Shown here: positions 58,751-64,000 of the stretch, one piece after another | How positions within the stretch are numbered: the first letter of the stretch is position 1 | Layout: each line of letters begins with the position of its first letter | Assembly: GCF_963169125.1 (NCBI RefSeq) | Contig: NC_084795.1 | Coordinates: forward strand, 95,909,411-95,973,410 | Source: Humulus lupulus | Taxonomy: Eukaryota > Streptophyta > Magnoliopsida > Rosales > Cannabaceae | DNA: 64,000 nt | Direction: 5' to 3' | The notes under the pieces: model-generated | Databases searched by the model: none | Seen by the model: only the letters and a program-made list of their open reading frames with translations | What the model was told of the DNA's origin: nothing | Position numbers and translations under genes: made by a program

Positions 58751-59313
58751 ACTGTTACTCAATCCACCCTACCGTGATCAAATTGGCCGTTAGGTAAGTA
58801 ATAACTATACCTCTTGCCGCCTGACGGTCCAAGATCAATAAATAAACAACCAAGTGTAATGCTAATAAGCATGCCATCACATAATGTGCTCATTCATGGT
58901 GCTAATAAGCCCTTCCTGATATCCATCAATAAAGAACAATGCACATAAACATATCCAAGCATTTACGCAAGTATAACATTGCTAATAAGCATGTTCTTCT
59001 AATCCGTGCCAGTATTAACAGTGCTAGTAAGCATTTCCTGGCCTATATACAAATAATAACGCTAATAAGTGGTTCCCTTGTATTCACAAGTAGTAACGAT
59101 GCCAATAAGCATGCTCTTTATCATTCATACAGCAGTCAAGGGCCAGGCCCTATCACATTATCTCATGCCTCCAAAACAGGCACGCAGATAAGGCATTCAT
59201 ATCATGCTTAAGTATTTAAACACATAATAATTACTAAACCTTGAGTCGAGCTTGTCTTTAGTGGTGAGTGCACATGCCCGGCTAGTCTTCAGGAACCTTT
59301 AAACCTTGACAGC
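58751..59313 (-). repeat. Chromovirus leader with a ~40-bp periodic hairpin motif
   Basis: Between the primer site and gag, ATGCTAATAAGCAT or close variants occur at 58859, 58900, 58980, 59022, 59060 and 59100. Steps are 41, 80, 42, 38 and 40 bases; the 80-base gap fits one decayed copy. The motif is itself an inverted repeat (ATGCT-AATA-AGCAT). It lies where packaging and dimerisation signals of retroelements lie. Confidence 0.75.
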
Positions 59314-59326
59314 TCTGATACCAAGT
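59314..59326 (-). other. Primer-binding site for initiator tRNA-Met
   Basis: On the minus strand ACTTGGTATCAGAGC directly follows the TGTTACA end of the 5' LTR. TGGTATCAGAGC is the standard site for plant initiator tRNA-Met. Confidence 0.92.
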
Positions 59327-60156
59327 TGTAACATCCTCCTAATCCAGGACTGTTACACTGTGTACTTTAAATTGTCTCAGACTTGCTAATCAAGTCATTT
59401 GGCTTAAAATGTGTAACTATAGTTAATGTCAAGGGTTAGGGTTAAAATTTTTGGTCAAAGGTACCGTTGACTTTTATTTAAAAAAATTTCATACATTTAT
59501 GGGATCCCAAAATATTACAACCAAACTTTTAAAAAGGTATATATACATAAAAAGTTACATTCAGCTAACCTGAGCGGCAAAATTAGGGCTACAACCCTAG
59601 TTCCTCTGAGATATCCTCAGTCATGGTTGTCCAGCAGCCACATATGTACACGCCACCACCGAACCTCTCAACCTCATTGCTGGTCAAGCTTTCCCTTCCC
59701 CTTACTTGTACCACAAAGCACCCGTGAGCGAAGGCTCAGCAAGAAAACTATACATGTGCATAAACAGAAAAATAGAAATTCTCAGATACTTATCTAGCAT
59801 GTCTAGTAGTAATAACCTACAAATACAGTCATTCAGTTATAAACAAATGGTCATTGGAGCAATTTGGGGCCGCTGCCTTGGACTGTTGACCATAGAGCCA
59901 ACCCTGTGCCTATGCCTTAGCTATGTGACCATAGGGTCACCTGGGGCCTTCACCCTTAGCTCTAAGTAACTAGCCATAGACCTAGCCAAAAACCTTTGGT
60001 TTTCCAACAACCATAGGATCAGCCAACGTAATAGTACGTTGTTGATTTAGGCCTAAACCTTTCAATCAGCGTGCAATGCACTTTTGTCGTCCTTGTCTAA
60101 TAAGTCAAGCTCTGATCTAGGTATTCAAACTTCAATATAGAAACATATATGAATAG

Positions 60157-61753
60157 TGTTGACGGTGAGAACTCGTCAACTAAGTTGAGTTGGAAAAAAT
60201 TATCAAGTAAAGATAGCCAATGAAAAAGCTGTAGAAACTTAAGTAATAACTCAAGAACAATGACATAACAGCAATGGAGAAATCAATCTTTCATTCACTC
60301 TCAAGCACTTGCTACAGTAAATTTTCCAACCCCCTCCCATGTGGGAGAGAGGTACTTTTTATAGCAGGCTCTAATGGCCTTGGATACATGGTGGTCCAGG
60401 AGACCAAGTGGTACATAAGTACTCTGTCAGGAGAGTGGTTTCAGAGGATGTGGTCTTGCATTCAGTACAGGGGTAAGCGTCAGGAGGATGCCTCCACTAC
60501 TTGTCCGTACCCATGTCAGAGGAGTGGTGACAGACATAGTGGTGCAGGTGGTAGTGGTGTCGACTCTGACTCCTGGTCGTAGACGTACGGGCCATAACTC
60601 CTATCCCAGCAGTCCCACTCCCCGACTGGTACGGGTGTTCGTACTCGACACACAGGGTCTTAACGGCTGTACCTAGTACTAGGTCGTACAAGTATGTTCC
60701 ATTCAAGTCGTACCTGAACCTCTAAGCATTGGGGTCTCAAGGTATAGGGAATGGGACACTTGGTGCATACAATGGTCGTGACGTGAGGCAAGGCTCTCGG
60801 GTCCTTGGCATGAGATGCCTGAAGCATCCTGAGGTCACCCACGCGCATGGGTGATAGGCATGTGGCCTCGACAGATGTCTAAGGGTGCGAGGCGAGACGC
60901 CTTCCTCACGAGCCCCTTGGGGGCGCGGCTCCCTTGATGCGCGGCCTCACTCGCGTGGCCGCCTGGTGGCACGGCTCCCATGCCACTCAGACCTTGATGG
61001 CCATGGCATGGCTCCTATTCCTCCGCGAGGCCTCCTTGGAAGGCCTATTGATGGCGTGGCTCCCTAGCTGCTCACGAGTCCCCTTCACGAGGCCCTCCCC
61101 CCTTCGCATGGCCACATGATGGCGTGGTTCGCTTGGGGCGCGAGGCTGAATGCCTGCTGGGGCGCGAGGCCGAGGGTGGTTTGGGCGTGGCTGCATGAGG
61201 CCAAACGCCTGCTGGGGCGCGAGGCCACGGTGCTGAGGCGCGAGGCCGAGGGTGCTTCGGGCGTGGCTGCGCGAGGCCGAAAGCCTGCTGGGGCGCGAGG
61301 CCACGGCACTGAGGCGTGAGGCCGAGGGTGCTTCGGACGTGGCTGCGCGAGGCCAAACGCCTGCTGGGGTGTGAGGCCACGGCACTGGGGCGCGACGCCG
61401 AGGGTACTTCGGGCATGGCTGCGTGAGGCCGAACGCCTGTTGGGGCGCGAGGCCACGACGTTGGGGCTCGACGCTGAGGCTACTCTAGGGCTGCGCGAGG
61501 CCGAACGCCTGCTGGGGCGCGACGCCGAGGGTACTTCGGTGAGGCCACGCGGGCTTGGACACAAGGCCATGGGCGCTGGAGCGTGAGCCTGGGTGCGTGA
61601 GATCATCTCGCAGGGCACGGTCCTAGGCACGCAAGGTCATTGTGAGAGGGTGGTGGCTCTCGTGTGTCGTGGCTTAAGCATGCATTTAGGCCTTTAAGGG
61701 ACCTTAGCGCGCGTCTTGATTCTTTTATGGGCGTGGAATATTGAGCGTCCATA
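60157..61753 (-). repeat. Solo LTR nested in the chromovirus LTR (1597 bp)
   Basis: It starts TGTTGACGGTGAG on the plus strand and is flanked by AATAG at 60152-60156 and 61754-61758. The far end reads CCATA where CAACA-type ends are expected, explained by one C-to-T change in the terminal CA. A TATA box in the minus direction (GCTATAAAAAGTACC) is near 60352-60366. U5 carries GTTGACG (60158-60164) / CGTCAAC (60174-60180), as in the Tat LTRs. The right half is a GC-rich minisatellite. The uninterrupted LTR sequence (GAATAGGCATATCCCAAC) is seen in solo LTR 1, confirming the insertion point. Confidence 0.8.
61120..61560. repeat. GC-rich minisatellite, ~78-bp unit, about six copies
   Basis: Units begin G[A]GGCCGAGGGTGCTTCGG or GACGCCGAGGGTACTTCGG near 61160, 61240, 61319, 61393, 61468 and 61520, joined by CGCCTGCTGGGGCGCGAGG blocks. 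It is the most GC- and CpG-rich DNA of the window. Open frames on both strands (up to 181 codons) are a result of the absence of AT-rich stops. Confidence 0.85.
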
Positions 61754-63439
61754 AATAGGCATATCCCAACAAAACAAGTACCCATGCATGTTAATCACAT
61801 AACATCATCGAGTAACCATACTCATAATATTAATCATACCTATTTGACCGGGCCTCAAACCATAACTACAAAATCCATGCAACAGACATGAAACACTTAA
61901 GCAGGTATAGAATATATTCAAGTAGGATCAATATACATGTGAAACAATAGCTTAAACATAAACGTTCTCAGGGGCCCAAGCCCTAATCATAATTATTGAT
62001 AACAATCGGGCCAAGCCCTGATCATATATAACACGTATCGGTGCAGTTTTCTTACCTCAGGTCCGAGTTTCGAGACCCTAGCGAAAACCTAGTCACATCC
62101 ATAATATAATATTCCATCAATAATGAGAAAATAAATGCTTCTAGACCGAGTCCTAGCCTCCAGGGCCTCGAGTTCCACTAAACTAGGTAGTAGAATCGAT
62201 CCCGAGCCCTAAGGAAAAGGTTCTTGTCATTAAAAACTCCCTAAGGCCAAAACTGCCCATGCGGGCCGCGACCTGCCCTTGAGGGTCACGGTACACCCCT
62301 CTAACCTGAGGCCCTCTCCATTTTCCAAAGGGATACGGGTCACAACCTGCCCAAGAGGGTCGCGGTGCGCCTCCCTGAAAGAGGCCTCCTAGGGCCCTGG
62401 GTTGAGCTGAGTCGCGGCCCCTCAAGAACAGAACCGCGATTTGGCCCTGCGAACCCAGATTTTCCATATTTTCCAACAGCCAAATTCATCCCAAACTATC
62501 ATAATTTCACCCCAAAACAATAATTCAATCACCACAATAGTTATAACATCTTCTCAGCAGCAAAACCCAACAAGAATCTTGTTATAAAACTCATCAAAAC
62601 ACCAAATTTACTCTGGAGATATAAGGTTCAAAATCACCTCAAGAACAACCATGGATTATACTAAAATTCAGTTACAACAAAGAGATTGAATTGTTACCTT
62701 AGCTGTGAATGAAGATCCCTTAGCCACAAGCTACCCAAATTCCAATCCTCAGCCTTCAATTCTTTGGTTTTTAGCCAAAATCACCTTAGTTCTTCCACAA
62801 CTAGCATAAGGAAGCTTAGAGAGAAAAATAGAGTGAGATGAGAGAGGGAGTCGGTTAAGAGAGAATCTTGATGTTCTGTTTCTTTCTTTTTTGTTTCCTA
62901 AGGCTTAAGTGACATAAGCTAATCGTGAGGCTCGGGGTACCAAAAATGTCCCCGAGGGAAAAATGGTCAAATTCCTCAATATTCCTTCTTAAACTCACTA
63001 ATTGCAAATATATCCCCAATTATTCATTTCCATTACCCGATAACCTATTTAAATGCCAAATATGCAAAATACCCCTTGACTCGCCCTAAGTCGGGTATTG
63101 GGTCCCGTTGTGACTTTCCCGCTAACTTGCTCCATAGGACCGTCTCGTGCCGAGTAACTTAAATAAACCCACATAATAATGTGGTCTCACAAATATATCA
63201 CATAGATGCACATATATACAATAATGCCCATAACAGGCCAAATTATCAAAATTGTCCTTCTAATAGGAAACAGGCCCACATGCATGTTTAATACTCCTAA
63301 ACATGCACACTAGTTATATTATCATATAACTCACATAATCACGATCAAATATATCAAGTAAACATATAATTCCATATATTTCCATCCTGGCCCCCTAATG
63401 AAGACCTTAAGCCTTATTAGGAAATTTCGGGATGTTACA

Positions 63440-64000
63440 CTTAAGGTCCGGATCTTCGAGACCACCTGAACCAGAACCATGGGCACTATAACTAGTTGAA
63501 CCCATACATAAGGGCACACTTGATTGTGAAAAGGGAGACGTTATAACCTGTTTAAGACAATAATTACAACTTGATATTAGAACAAGGGGTTGGAGTTCAT
63601 TTGAACAATAACTAGCTCCCAGTAGGCTCCGCCCCTAATAGATCTAGTCCAAGAGAGAATAAACATGCTTAGGGAGCAATTCAGGCTCCTTCGAGAAGGA
63701 AAAAATAAGGAGAAAGCATATGACTCGAACGTGGAGCTCGAGCCTTTGGCTCCTCACATTTCGAGCAGGCCTTTCCCACATGGTTTCAAAATAGCCCACG
63801 TGGCGCCAAGTGACGAGAATACATGTTGCAATTGGTTAAATACATGGTGAAATTTTTTAGGCATGAAGAGGTTAAAAAACAATAACGATTTCACAAAAGT
63901 CAACAAGTGAAAGCTGACTTTTAGTATAAGCATTTATAAATAAACTTTTTGGATCCAAAATGTTTATTTAGAGTATATAAAAGTAGCGAAGAAGTTTGGG
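63440..64000 (+). mobile_element. Tat-4: gag, right part
   Basis: The sequence picks up after the duplication CTTAA. 63665-63850 encodes LREQFRLLREGKNKEK and VELEPLAPHISSRPFPHGFK, matching the Tat-2 gag run ELEPFAPHISNTLFPQGFQ. The match to gag ends near 63800 and AT-rich sequence follows to the window edge, so a further break is likely. Confidence 0.65.

Larger units (their letters stand above)
54056..63439 (-). mobile_element. Tekay-like chromovirus (Ty3/Gypsy), 3'-truncated
   Basis: Flanked by exact duplications CTTAA (54051-54055, 63440-63444). On the minus strand the order is 5' LTR (63439-59327, holding a nested solo LTR), initiator-Met primer site, leader, gag, protease, RT, RNase H and integrase. 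The element then jumps from the integrase C-terminus straight into the inner part of the 3' LTR at 54786/54787. That deletion removed the end of pol (where a chromodomain would lie), the polypurine tract and about 1.8 kb of the 3' LTR. Lineage is judged from the RT text [25 protein letters not shown] and the 2.5 kb LTRs. Confidence 0.9.
59327..63439 (-). repeat. Chromovirus 5' LTR, interrupted (4113 bp, 2516 without insert)
   Basis: On the minus strand it runs TGTAACATCCCGAAATTTCC...GGAGGATGTTACA. It is split at 60156/61754 by a 1597-bp solo LTR. The GC-rich patch at 62270-62380 repeats the GGGTCGCGACCTGCC type units found in solo LTR 1. Confidence 0.92.

Noticed and set aside
61120..61560. 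A CRISPR-like or other array with unique spacers
   Set aside because: The units are contiguous diverged repeats without unique spacers, in a plant LTR.
61072..61630. Several Ala/Arg/Pro/Ser-rich frames on both strands, up to 181 codons
   Set aside because: They follow the ~78-bp GC-rich minisatellite and change with its period; no family resemblance.

Overview
This is a 64 kb stretch of plant nuclear DNA, most probably from a eudicot. The evidence is a CACTA DNA transposon with a TNP2-type transposase, Tat-lineage and Tekay-like Ty3/Gypsy retrotransposons, a Cassandra-type element whose LTR carries a 5S rRNA-like sequence, and plant-type introns. I cannot name the species. The AT-rich background holds one credible host gene, a small myristoylatable RING-H2 protein on the minus strand (8705-9585). 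Nearly everything else is mobile DNA, much of it nested.

Layout. 1-4536: 3' part of a Tat-lineage Gypsy element (Tat-1, + strand, cut by the window edge) with an antisense extra gene and its 3' LTR. 4537-5330: degenerate ~125-bp tandem repeat. 6548-7363: solo LTR with target duplication AATAC. 8705-9585: RING-H2 gene. 9700-18337: CACTA element with TNP2 (12750-16224) and a TNPA-like gene (16332-17814). 19846-33310: complete Tat element on the minus strand (Tat-2, duplication ATAAT), with gag-pol on the minus strand, an antisense spliced extra gene on the plus strand, and a solo LTR (27210-28085) lodged in pol. 33751-51347: older Tat element on the plus strand (Tat-3, duplication GGATG), sitting in a ~65-bp tandem repeat and interrupted by a Cassandra solo LTR (37483-37855) and two 2.5-2.7 kb Tekay-type solo LTRs (38738-41265 and 43330-46063). 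52833-54055 plus 63440-64000: a fourth, partial Tat element (Tat-4), split by a Tekay-like chromovirus (54056-63439, minus strand, duplication CTTAA), whose 5' LTR itself carries a 1.6 kb solo LTR with a GC-rich minisatellite.

How the parts relate. Target duplications flank eight insertions (six exact, one with one mismatch, plus a three-base CACTA duplication that does not match), which gives a relative order of insertion. Three Tat elements share one architecture: gag-pro-RT-RNaseH-second RNaseH-integrase on one strand, then an oppositely transcribed gene before the 3' LTR. In two elements that gene has matching intron positions and phases (1, 1, 0), a 5' UTR intron ending at the start codon, and a TATA box or a weaker candidate for one. 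Tat LTRs of several subfamilies end in a short inverted repeat (GTTGACG...CGTCAAC). All large retroelement reading frames carry stop codons, so no element here looks able to move unaided.
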